NCBI GenBank assembly: GCA_003439945.1
Contig: QVRM01002457.1
Location: forward strand, 446,001-510,000
Length of the DNA: 64,000 nt
Reading direction: 5' to 3'
DNA from: Dermanyssus gallinae
Taxonomy: Eukaryota; Arthropoda; Arachnida; Mesostigmata; Dermanyssidae
Below, in pieces: positions 14,451-24,997 of this stretch (positions are counted from its first letter, which is position 1; the number at the start of each line of letters is the position of its first letter). A model generated the notes under the pieces. The model searched no databases, was not told the origin of the DNA, and saw nothing but the letters and a program-made list of their open reading frames with translations. A program made the position numbers and the translations under genes.

Positions 14451-15700
14451 GCGTCTAATTGCGACGACGCGTCACAATGAGGCACAAACACAAACTACGG
14501 CCGAACAGAATAGAAAAACATATGCGCACTCAAATGCCGATTAGTGGCGTTGCGACACGTACAGCCACGTCTCGTCGACAGGCTGCGACGGGCGAACCTT
14601 CAGTCAACCTTTGGTCATCAGTTGGCTGCAAAGTCGTGTCGCAGCCGGGCAGCCTGGTAGGCGCGCCCGCGCGTAGGTAGGCGCTTAGGAAACGATGGCC
14701 GCTTAAGAAACAGTAGTCGGCGGCTGGCAGCGTTGTGTCCAAGGAACTGCGAGCGACGTATCGCTTTCGTCACGAGCCGACACACGAGAGTACGAAGAGG
14801 AGGCGACCGTCGTCTTGCAAAACGTCTTGTTTTCAGCAACAGCGGCGACGGCAGCGGTAGCAGCAGCAGAAGAAACCTACGACGAAACAGGGTCATCATT
14901 ATCGAACTTCGTTTGGCCTAAATAATCGTCAGAGCACGGCGGGCGGGCGAACGCTCAATGCCGTTACGGGGGGGACGCGCGCGGGTTTGTAGCGCAATAG
15001 CTAGGACACGAGCTATTTGTTTGCAATTCGGATGACAATCGTCGTCGTCGTCGATTGTCGTGTCGACGTAGTTGTTGTTGTTGTTGTTGTAGTTGTCGCC
15101 GTTGTTGTTGTTGTAGTTGTCGCCGCTGTTGTTGTTGTTGTCGTCGTCGTCACCCCCGTCGTCGTTTTCCTCCTCCTCGTTGCCACTGATGATCGATGCA
15201 CCGCACCCCATCTGCTCGCCCGTTGATACAACAATCGTGCAACGGGGGGGGTACGCTGCGGCCGCGCTCATTCAACTCCAACAATGCAGCTTACAGGTAG
15301 GTGTCATTAACGCGCAGTCAGGCAGCGGCCGGACAGGCGGTCGGTCGGTCGGTCGAGTGACCGGAACGCCACAGGCAGAGCAGACAGAGTGGCGGAAAAG
15401 CACTCGCGGCTGGCTCGGATCTCGGATGTCGGCATCCGCCAGGACGTCCGGAACCACCGCCAAGCGTCCTGAGCCGCGAAAGTCGGCTGGACTAGGGTTC
15501 GCTGGGCAATAGGTGGGTGGGCAATAGGGGACAGGGGACACGGGGGCATCGTACGGTGGGTGTCGTACTCAGCGTGTCGCGTTCAAACAGCAGCCGATGT
15601 TGCAAGCAGCGAAATCCATGTCAAGACTCAGGCGGCGGCGGCGACAACAGCGGCAGCACCAGCTCTCTAATTTGGTGACGCTCAGGTATAATAGCTGCTA
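14451..15700. other. GC- and CpG-rich triplet-repeat region
   Basis: Dense CG dinucleotides, (GTT/GTC)n between about 15028 and 15155, and open frames on all strands that are low-complexity (poly-V, poly-T, poly-N). It could be an unmethylated regulatory region or a 5' leader, but I see no start or splice evidence strong enough to call a gene. A CAGGTAGGT donor-like string is at about 15293. Confidence 0.45.
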
Positions 15701-16990
15701 GGTTTATTAGCTAGGGTGTAGGTAGTGCGATAATTGCACAGAACGAGCCGGGCAAGGACTCGAGACGTGAAAGTAGAGGGCGCGCGAGATAGGAATAGAG
15801 AGATATAGGGATAGATAGAGTGAAGGGAGGGGGAGAAGAAGGGGAAGAATAGGGAGAGAGAGGGGTGGTGAAAGGAGGCGCAGGAAATGGGCGCAACAGA
15901 GAGCAAGATACTGAGATCGAGATAGATATACATATATTGAGAGACGGGGGGGAGCGAGGGAGAGAGTGCAATTTTGCCTGCCTGGGCACTGCCCACAACG
16001 TCGACGTGGCGGCCACCCACGCAGTTTCATCAACGACTTTAACGTCCTGCGTCCGGCGTCATGTCAGCAAACGGCCTGCCGCGTGCTAAGAAGTGCTGCG
16101 TCTTTCCTACTTTGAATATCAATATCGCTCCAACAAATCGAATGCATTCGAGCATTAGCATGACAAATGTCCCTCTTGTCTCTTGCCACAGTTACCTAGC
16201 TCGCATCATGATGGATAGACTGTGCGAGATACGGGGGCGGGGGGGGGGGGGGGGGGGTGGATGAGCAGACAAACAAAACAAAAAAACGCGAGAGAACCTA
16301 GAACTGAACTTTGGAGAGAAGAGAAACATATGTATTGGCTTTGTTCGTGTTCGCAAAGCAGTTTAATCGATGTCTTTATCCCAGCGTCGCAAGGAAGTAG
16401 AAGACTTCGTTTGAATTGAAGCTATCGATATTCGCTATTATCATCATTGGCCTTCAATTGTATTCGAAATGAGAGCATATTTACTGCACTTACGGCTGCA
16501 GCTAGTGTAACGCCCTGCGCACTGTGCGGTGCTGCACAACCAAGTAGAACACGACACGACACGCATACGGCTTCAGTCAGGATCGTCGAGTATTATTAGT
16601 TTCTCAACAACAGAGGTACAGGGTGGCTCTAACAGCCATCCCAACGAGCAAAGAAACTGCAGGTATGAACTGAAAACCGGCTAGTGCCCTTACCGAGCTT
16701 CAATTGTTGTGAGCGAGCACAAATGTAGTGCACGTCTATTTACCGGGATCTCGGCCGGACCAATGGAATTGCTGGGGCGGATTGAAGACGCAGCGGATTG
16801 CGGCGGTGGGGTGGCTCTATGAGCAAAAAAACCAGTTCGGCCAAAAGCCAATTTAGCGCCAACATATCGCCTTGTACATGCTACACACGTATGATGGATG
16901 GAATCAATATTCGCTTGACATGTATACATACCTAAATACACATGTCAACCGTTTATATCAGGGGCGCTTAGAGCAGCGGACATAAATAAG
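15701..16990. other. Anonymous sequence with GA-rich and poly-G repeats
   Basis: GA/GGGA-rich stretch at about 15775-15960 and a poly-G run at about 16233-16257. No gene recognised. Confidence 0.5.
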
Positions 16991-17183
16991 CTGACCTGTC
17001 GAGATATCTAGGGTCAAGTTCTTGTTGCAATGTCGTCGCTGACTCTCAGCGGTACGGTTTGCCATCTATTCTCGATGAGCATCGGTCGCACAAAATTCGA
17101 TCAACACTGGGGATTGAACCGGCGACACCCCGGCAGATGACATCAATGACTAGGGCACTAGCGCCTTAGACCACGCCCTCACC
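16991..17183 (-). repeat. tRNA-derived SINE, family A, copy 2
   Basis: Best tRNA-like head of the family. On minus it starts GGTGAGGGCGTGGTCTAAGG (A-box region) and has the B box GGTTCAATCCC about 60 bp on. The body includes GATGCTCATCGAGAATAGAT, CCGCTGAGAGTCAGCG and CTAGATATCTCG. These body words are shared with the copies at 33353 and 24732. No clear target-site duplication. Confidence 0.8.
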
Positions 17184-18480
17184 TATACTGCACCTATACC
17201 GCCTGCGCTACACGCTAGTCTTATGAAAGGTCGTCTCTTCTCAACATGCCTGTGCTCTAGAGTTGGTGAATGAGTGGAGTCGATTAACAAGACGATGTAG
17301 AAAAGGTTGCCGCTAGAAGTCGCTGGTTCAATGTCGGTGCGGCACATTTTCCTATAAAGAGACTTTTTCTAGTATCGGCAGCTATAGGTAAAGGGTGTAA
17401 CACATACGGCATAATGAATATGTAGAAAAAAACGAGTTTGCTGGGGCACTAAGCCGCTCACACTTCGCCGACTTATCTTAAACAAGAGTTGGTTGATTGG
17501 TATGTTTGAAGGTGAGATTTGCTGAAACGCTTTGCACCCAGCTCACTCAAATAGTGCCAACGCACAAAGGTGCATCGCTTTCTTCATAGGTATGCCATTT
17601 ATTCATACTAATCATTTTGGGCTAATTCGTTATCTCAGGCGGTATCGTAAACATGATGCGAAAACCTGTAGGAGCTCATACAAGGTCATCAAATCATAAT
17701 GAGGTCGCATTGCCTTGGATGTCATCTCGTGTTGTCTCACCTTTCCCGCTGACACAAGATATGTTTACATTAATAGTAATGCACACAAAACAAAAGCATG
17801 TAGTATGTTGAAAACGCGGTCGTTTGTTTGTTGAGTTAATCAGGTGTCTAAACGATCCTCGACGAATTACAACAGAGCGCTGCGGCATTTTAATCTGTTC
17901 GTTGCAGGTCAGGTCAGGTACCTGACCACGCCACGCAACTGTGTGGCGACGTTCACTACCGCCGACGTGTCGCGCGACAGCCGCAGCGCGTCATTTTTCA
18001 TGCACTTAATCTGGACATGCCCTCCGAAAAATCGTCATTACTTCACAACCACAGCTCGCATTGAGATATGTTTGGTATCAAAATGATCGCCATGAATTGC
18101 GCATTGGCTGAATATATCCGTTCTGAGCGCTGTGAGTGGTTGTAGGGTTATGATTCGGAAGTATTTGGCGTGAACGCTAATAAAGAACTTCATTTTGGCG
18201 AATTCTCTTCTAAGCGACCATGTCGCGTCTTCGGACCGGCCTTTTATATTTCAGATGGAGCAGAACAAGGTTTTATCACAAACACGAAGGTGTGCTTAGT
18301 TTCTGTCCAGGAAGACTGGTTGTCTCGCAACAGCACATTTTATGCTCCTATGTCGGGCAAAAACACCAGTGTCACAAATTGTAGTCATTTCACTCTCACT
18401 CCGAAACAGGACTTCTCAGAGACCATGTTCCATTGAAAAAAACATCTGCTTTAACGAGCTCTACAATTCCATATATGTGC
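17184..18480. other. Anonymous sequence
   Basis: Short ORFs only (plus 17844-18086 and 18170-18436), no recognised domain. A GGTTCAATGTC string near 17326 resembles a B box, but no A box pairs with it convincingly. Confidence 0.4.
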
Positions 18481-18515
18481 TTCAAATATTCCTGAAACAC
18501 CCTGTATATATTTCC
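18481..18515. repeat. Possible DNA-transposon terminus
   Basis: The string CCTGAAACACCCTGTATATA, read on minus, is TATATACAGGGTGTTTCAGG. That resembles the TA-flanked CAGGGTGTTTCA ends common in arthropod DNA transposons and MITEs. The opposite terminus was not found, so the element body (probably to the left, under 400 bp) is undefined. Confidence 0.3.
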
Positions 18516-19393
18516 GACGCCTGCTATCACTGACCCACATGGGGCTGTGGACCGTCCGCTGATGTTGTTGTTATTCTTATTATGTCTACAATTAGCGCGG
18601 TTGGCTTTCCTCATAAAAATTGTCTCGTCAAAGCGTCGCCTGTCCAGATGGGCGGAAATCGCGCGGCATTACTGCTTCTGTGGCTGGCTGGTTCTGGCGC
18701 ACGACTAGTCTACTGTTGCAGCTGCTACCAGATGAGAGGACGAACCGATAAAGAGCACCACCGAGCAAGCACAGCCCACAATACTGTCCTTTCTCATCCT
18801 TCCCGTTTCCCAAGTCTTGTTTGCTCAGCTGTGAGCTGTCGGTGTTGTGACATGAGTACGTAAGCCTCTAAAGGTGATTCTCCGCAATCCGCAAAGCAGA
18901 CCAAGCAGCCTTTATTAGCCTATTGTCTGCGCTTGTCTACCGATTCTACCGATACGTTTCTCAGCCCGGCCCCACCAGACTCGACCCGGCTTGATAAGAC
19001 CCTCAATCAACGCGGTCGTGCAGAAAGGGCGGGCTCCGTAGGCCGTCGAGTGGCCAGTGGGCAACGACCACTTATCCCGTTTAACAATAAACCGCGTCGA
19101 ACTTTAAAGCCAAAGTCGATGACCAATAAACAATGCCCATGTTTAACGCAGCACTGAAAGCTGATCGTTCAGACGAGTTTATCGCCGTCGTGCCGTCGTA
19201 ACGGTTGTTGCAGATGATGCTGTATGATGCGGCATTCTCATGGCACATGGGCCTAAAATGCGTCCAACAGACGTCCAGGCGCCTGTGGTTATCTCATCCC
19301 ACTAGTGTTACCACGACAACTAACTAAATATTACTAAATCGTTGGGAGGGGGGGGAACACTTGTGGACACTTTATTTTCGCCGTTAATATTAA

Positions 19394-19432
<39 letters not shown>

Positions 19433-21235
19433 TATTATATGTACGACGTGCATATCTGGCAGGTCTGTACGCTGCAAATGAACGGGCGGGAACGAATCAA
19501 GTTGGCTTGAAGTTTGGCGTGTCGCGATTTCAAGTTCAGACGCCGCGTCAGCGCTTGGCACAGTACTCAAATAATTAATTGGTCGATTGACAAAGCAGAA
19601 CCGAAGAAGCATATTCGGCACGTAGCCCAAAACTGATCCTAGCCGCACGAGATGAATCTCCTCTTCTCAACTTCCAGCTCCTCGAAAACCCGCTTGACCC
19701 GCCATGGCGCCAGCTGCAAAAGAGCTGGTGTGACCATGGCAAGTGGGCTAGGGTCTGTCACTGGCTTACACTGTGTCCGTCCGTTCGTCCGTCGCCCCGC
19801 TCTTCAACGTGGGCCTTTAATAGCGTGGGAACCGCGTCCTGATCTTCATTTGAATAGCGCGATCGCCAAGTCGCAGTTTGACCGCAGTCCGGGGAAATGG
19901 CGGCGATATACTACTTAGGAGACAACTCGAGTGAAACTCCAAGTTGATTTCAACCGTGGCAGGCCAGCCAAAAGCTGTGTTTCATCATTGAGCGGCATGT
20001 CTTATATATATATATATATATAGATAATAGTGGTGTTACACATTTTGCATGCACACTTTTTACACACATTTTTTAATGCACATTTTAAATATTTTTATAT
20101 ACGAGAACTTAAACATTGTGAAATTGCGGTCCCGTGAATAAACTTCAAACTAAAATTGAAATTGAAAAAAAAATATATATATATATATATAGTTAATAAC
20201 TTTACGTACAATTAACGTGTTTGCCACACTTCTCCTGGACAAGATCTGATTCAAGTTGCAACTACTACATACTTGATTGCCTTACTTGGTAGTGTGTGCG
20301 GCGCAGACTTGTGTTACCATTAAGTTATGAAAGCGTTTTTATGTGCTACAGTTAAAGAAATAAGTTTACTGTGATTTGAGGCTCACTTCCGCTAACGGGT
20401 ATGGGCTGAGGTTGTTCACATTTTGTTACTTACATATCTAACACAAATAAAATATTCGTATATAAACTAACGTGTTCACTAAATACTATATCTACGATAG
20501 AAAACGGACGGCGCGCCATCTACACACGAATGGCATACAACACATATCAACGCAAACGCCGTAATCACGTTATAACACAAATCTCATTTCTACTACTACT
20601 GCTATAACTTATCCTAATAATAGTAGTGGCGCTATTTACTACAACTAAATGTCTACAAGAAATACGTCAGTATCCAAACAGCGAAAAAATCCCAGCAGAC
20701 CATCGGGTGCTAGCTGGCACAAGGAGCATGCTTTACAACGATGGGCTTGACGGGACTCATTGAAAAGCTTGCTCGTAGCGGACGCCTGTAGAACGCGTGC
20801 CGCCTGGCGAAGCATCCGTAACGCATGTGCGTTGTTGTTTTGCCGAACTTTCCCGCACATGGTAGGCAGAAATTCCGAGCTCGCAACGGAGCCCAGCCGG
20901 AGCACCGGCACTCACGTCGGGGTGGTACCAATGCAATGAGAGTCGCTCATTCGATTGCCGAGTTCGACAAGAGTCGATAACAGCATGTCAGCCATCTAAT
21001 GCTAATGATGCTTGATCGAAAAAACAAGCCGCGACTAATTAGGGCTGATGTAAGTGATACGATGAGGCCACCAACCCCGTCCCCCCCCCGCTAGTGTTCT
21101 TCTATTCAAAAACGAAATAAAACACCGACGACGTAGCATTGTCTCAGTTGACTCAGTTGCAGCTGAAATGCTGTTTGGAGCGTTAGTTCAGAACCGCAAA
21201 AGCGAGTGTATTTACGAGCTGTTACATACACGCAC

Positions 21236-21237
<2 letters not shown>
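18516..21237. other. Anonymous sequence with small simple repeats
   Basis: Holds an (ATT)n run at about 19388-19437, (TA)n at 20004-20022, and an AATAAAC-to-poly-A stretch with (TA)n at 20137-20191 that looks like a retroposon 3' tail. A GC-balanced minus-strand frame at 20645-20911 (88 codons) has no recognised domain. Confidence 0.45.
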
Positions 21238-21274
<37 letters not shown>

Positions 21275-21279
21275 TTAAA

Positions 21280-21343
<64 letters not shown>

Positions 21344-21352
21344 TTTAAATTT
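21238..21352. repeat. Palindromic (TA)n hairpin
   Basis: Two (TA)n blocks. The second (21283-21340, 58 bp) is bounded by the perfect inverted 12-mers AAATTTAAAGGC (21271-21282) and GCCTTTAAATTT (21341-21352). Since (AT)n is self-complementary, the whole 82 bp can fold into one uninterrupted hairpin. Confidence 0.95.
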
Positions 21353-21728
21353 TAATGTCATTTTACAAAATACAGATAGTATAATCGGGCAGTGCCTCCT
21401 GTGAGGAGCATGAAGAACGCCCTGTTATTGTCGGTGTCACAACATCGTTGTTATGGTCGTGCTTAGAATGCAGATAGGAAAGCATCTTAGCCATAAAACT
21501 CTATTTGTGAAGCTCTTGAAAGTACACCCAAAACACTAAGGTCGCTCGGGTCCAACGCTATGCGCGTTTTGTCTGCTCGGCTCATTGATGGCTGAGTTCT
21601 CGATTCTACTGGCTTCAATTTCCATCAGCCATAGATTTCCGATTTTTTCGAACCGAACAGCTATACGCCATATATGTTCGCTACCGACTGACAACATTCA
21701 CGTGAATGCTAAACAGTCTAAATGAAAG

Positions 21729-21736
21729 GTTGCTGG

Positions 21737-21797
<61 letters not shown>

Positions 21798-21805
21798 CCA
21801 GCAAC
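21729..21805. repeat. (TA)n tract bounded by inverted 8-mers
   Basis: GTTGCTGG (21729-21736) and CCAGCAAC (21798-21805) enclose about 60 bp of TA with one AAATA interruption. A second potential cruciform within 400 bp of the first. Confidence 0.85.
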
Positions 21806-21969
21806 ATATATACATACGCACACATACGCATACGATTATGCGTGCATATATAGCATGTAACAAAAGCAAAACAAAGTCGCACATCCATTTTCTAGCATTG
21901 ACATCAAAGGCAAGCAACGCAATGAGCTGAACCCATCATGTTTATGGCCGTTGTCGTCGTCGTCAACGC

Positions 21970-22022
21970 CACAGCGTTCCTACGGCCACAGCGTTCCTAT
22001 GGCCACAGCGTTCCTATAGCCA
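21970..22022. repeat. 17-bp tandem repeat, three units
   Basis: Unit CACAGCGTTCCTATGGC repeated three times with single-base differences. A (TAC)n run follows at about 22143-22166. Confidence 0.9.
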
Positions 22023-22883
22023 CCGCTGCGATAGTGGACAGGGCCAAGTATGTTGCTGCTGTTTCTGCTGCCGACCCTATTGAGCGCCGCGAATATGCAT
22101 ACGTCTCAATCGATCTGCCGCCCACTACGTAGACTACTAGGGCTACTACTACTACTACTACTACTTCTACGACGACGACGACGATGACTGCAACGATAGT
22201 ACACAAAACATGGACGTCTGCGCTAGGCGAATACGCTGTAGGTGCATCCTCCCAGCTTCACGAGCGCCCGCCCGCCCCGATGCCGACGCTTTGTTCCCCC
22301 GGAACACCGCCACCATCGGATGCACAAGCTCAAGGCTGGTCACACACACACACTAGAGCGTTTCCTCCTTCCCTGTTCCTTTCTCCCTTCTCTAGCGTGA
22401 ATAGATACTCTTCAATCATTCGACGTTACGCACAGGGGGTGTCCGCGAGTGCGTGCCTGGGTGCGGGTAGATGTCTTTCTTCTCGATACACTTCTTCTCC
22501 CACTCCCGCGATATAACACAAATAGACGGCGCGGTGGCCGCCTCTCGTCGAACGAAAGGTCACTTCTTGACGCCTAAAGTGAGGCACCGACGGCGGCGTA
22601 TTTGCTCTTCTATTTGTGTGCATGCGGGCGTACACGAAGACGCCAGTGTGCAACATTCGGTGATTCGAATGGAAAATGGCGCAGAACACAGATGAAGGTC
22701 CTGGATACCTTTCGTCCGCTGGGTCCGTTGACCGGTGTTATCGTCTACTCCGGTCCCTCCGGTAGGAGGCAAACCGCTGGCATTCCATGATCCGGCGGCG
22801 ACGCTAACGAAAACATCGTACGCGCCAGATTAGGAAATGGCCATATAAAAGCCATAACTATGACGCTCTTTTTGTAGCTTAGT
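22023..22883. other. Anonymous sequence
   Basis: No supported gene. Overlapping open frames of 60-110 codons occur on both strands without known domains. A TATAAAAG string at 22844-22851 is the best TATA-like word, but it has no supported transcript. Confidence 0.4.
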
Positions 22884-23310
22884 GCTTCCCCGTGATGCGC
22901 GCAAATTATGCGTGCTGTGGACATCTTCGTCGCAAATAAAAAAAATTGTCATATGTGTGTAAACCTTCTAGACTAGCATTCACCCTACGTCTATTAATCG
23001 TAGACAAGGCAAGGCGTAGATTATTAGGTGTAGATTAGTGGCAAATCATTCATATTGTCATATTTTCGTGATACACACAAGGATTTGCTGTAGATCATCA
23101 CAATTATTAGCCTTATTAGTTTAGATACAATTATTAGTTTTTACTCTTTGTAAAGGCCAATGATTGTACGGAGAAGGGTTAATGCCACTTATTCCGAACC
23201 AACTAGTTAACCTAGCCATGGGCCTGGCCGATCTGGGATACGTACTAGTCGAGATGCCTGCTGCTTTAGTCCTATAGGCACAATGAGATGAGATTTTCCC
23301 GTATGCCTTG
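22884..23310 (-). repeat. Unnamed 370-bp repeat (family F), inverted copy
   Basis: Read on minus, this segment shares ordered words with 23480-23770. These are ATTGTGCCTA..AG.CAGCAGGCAT, GGCC.GG..AAC..GGTTCGGAAT, AATATGACAATATGAAT, GCCTTGCC, ACACATATGAC, and GCACGCATAATTTGCGCGC followed by ATCACGGGGA. It is therefore an inverted copy facing its neighbour. No protein-coding frame or tRNA-like box is visible inside. It could be a satellite unit, a terminal repeat of a larger element, or a MITE. Confidence 0.75.
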
Positions 23311-23770
23311 CTCTCGATAATCAACGGACGGAAGATAATGCTACTAAAGGGAGTTTACACATCTGACCAATTTTTGTGTTTGCAAGAATTATACGCCTGA
23401 AGCACGCATAATTCGCGCGCATCACGGGGAGACACGCTGTCAAGAGAATCGTAGTTACTCCCGCCAAGGTGCTTTTGCCATTATGCCTACTAAGCCACCC
23501 CAGCAGGCATGCCGACCGTACCGGTTGACCCTGATTGACTGGGCCCGGGGCGTTAACCGGTCGGTCCGGAATCGGCGGCAGTCGCCTATCTGTACAATTG
23601 TTAGCGCTGATAGTCCTCGAACGAATCACAACAATATGACAATGTTAATTCGCTGCCATATATTCTAAATTGTATGCCTTGCCTTCCACAATCAACGGAC
23701 CAAGCGAATCGTACTATAGGGAGAGTACACATCTGATCAACGTTCTATTTGTGAAGAGAGTGCCCGCATT
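23296..23770 (+). repeat. Unnamed 370-bp repeat (family F), about 1.25 units
   Basis: The word TATGCCTTGC followed by AATCAACGGAC occurs at about 23300 and again at about 23671, a period near 371 bp. Each is followed by GAGAGTACACATCTGA or GGGAGTTTACACATCTGA. The segment between (GTTACTCCC..GTGCTT, CATTATGCCTAC, GGTCGGTCCGGAATC, ACAATATGACAATGTTAATT) recurs at 61.1-61.6 kb. Together with 22884-23310 it makes a head-to-head pair. Confidence 0.8.
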
Positions 23771-24731
23771 GTGAGGGGTCTAGGACCTAGTTTGAGAGGG
23801 TCGTAGATTTCACTAGAATAAGAATGGTTTCAATTGAATTAGGGCAAGTGGAAATGTCTTGTCTACGAGTGACATCAGCATTACTCACTATTGTTATACC
23901 GAGCTGGCCGGCACGACATTACTTTACAGAATATACAATTGAAATAATTATTAAATGGAAAAACGGAACATTTCGTGTTGTGTTCGGAAGAAAATTGTGA
24001 ATTATGTCTAACGTGGCTGGCGAAGAAGACTAGTCGTATTAAGAACAGTTTGCAAGATCCGAAATCCTATAATGTTCCATCTCGTGACTTTTCATGTTTA
24101 ATGCATTAAGATTTTGCCATTACGCTTATATGTGCAGGACAATACGTATTTAATGAGCAAATGCGTAAATGCGCCTTTTCCTAAACTTGTGCATTCGTAC
24201 ATTTTGAAGTAATGTCCGGCCAACCGCATCAGTATTAAATCAAATGTTCAAATTTACTGTTACTCAAAAATATCAATCTATTTAAATATTGTGTATTAGC
24301 CATTTTTGTGTTGTATTTCATGTCTAGCAAATCAACATGAGAAATGCACCTTCACAGGTGTAAAGTGAAGTTAAGTATACCTGCTACAGGTCTTGTACTC
24401 TCGTTCAGAATAGGTGCACGTCAGTATCTAACGTTACCTCTCCGACTAGCAAAAGCAGTCCTTTAAGCACATAGTCGTATTTTTAAATCAAGTGCTGTCC
24501 ATCGTCTATGCATAAGGTGTGTATTTGTTCCATATGAACTTAAATCAGATTTAATGATAAAAATGACATCAAAAGTGAGTCATTTGCGGACCCGCGGGCC
24601 TCCGACAATGTGCAAGCCAGCAAATCACCCAAAATGAGTTGAATACGCTACCGACCGCGGTAGCGCCATGAATAGCGACGACCCTAGAGATTACTACGCA
24701 AAATCTCTGTAAGTCTGCGTCAGCAGAGTAG
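23771..24731. other. Anonymous AT-rich sequence
   Basis: No open frame of note and no recognised repeat. Confidence 0.55.
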
Positions 24732-24997
24732 AATTAAAAACATTTTCTAAGGAGGTTTTTTTTCCTAATATAGACTACCCTCCGTCCTCTACTGGCTTGC
24801 AGTCACCGTGAGGTGCATATCCTCAATGCACCGAGGGCCGGACATGTTGTCCAGATATCTAGGGTTGGTTTTTTCAACAGTCCTTGTGGCAGCTGCGGCA
24901 GCAGCAGCATGGCCGCTGGTACAGCAGCGCTGTATGGCTTTATCATCTATTCTCAATGAACATCGCTCAAAGAAAAGAGGATTTAATCAACAACAGC
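24732..24997 (-). repeat. tRNA-derived SINE, family A, copy 3 (head truncated or degraded)
   Basis: The 3' tail motif AGAATTAAAAACATTTTCTAAGG is at the left end and matches 33353 and 60381. CCAGATATCTAGGGTT and ATCTATTCTCAATGAACATCG of the body follow. The tRNA-like head is not recognisable. A GCAGCAGCA expansion interrupts the body at about 24893. Confidence 0.7.

Noticed and set aside
15013..15271. Poly-N, poly-T and poly-V frames on both strands
   Set aside because: Reading frames of a (GTT/GTC)n repeat.
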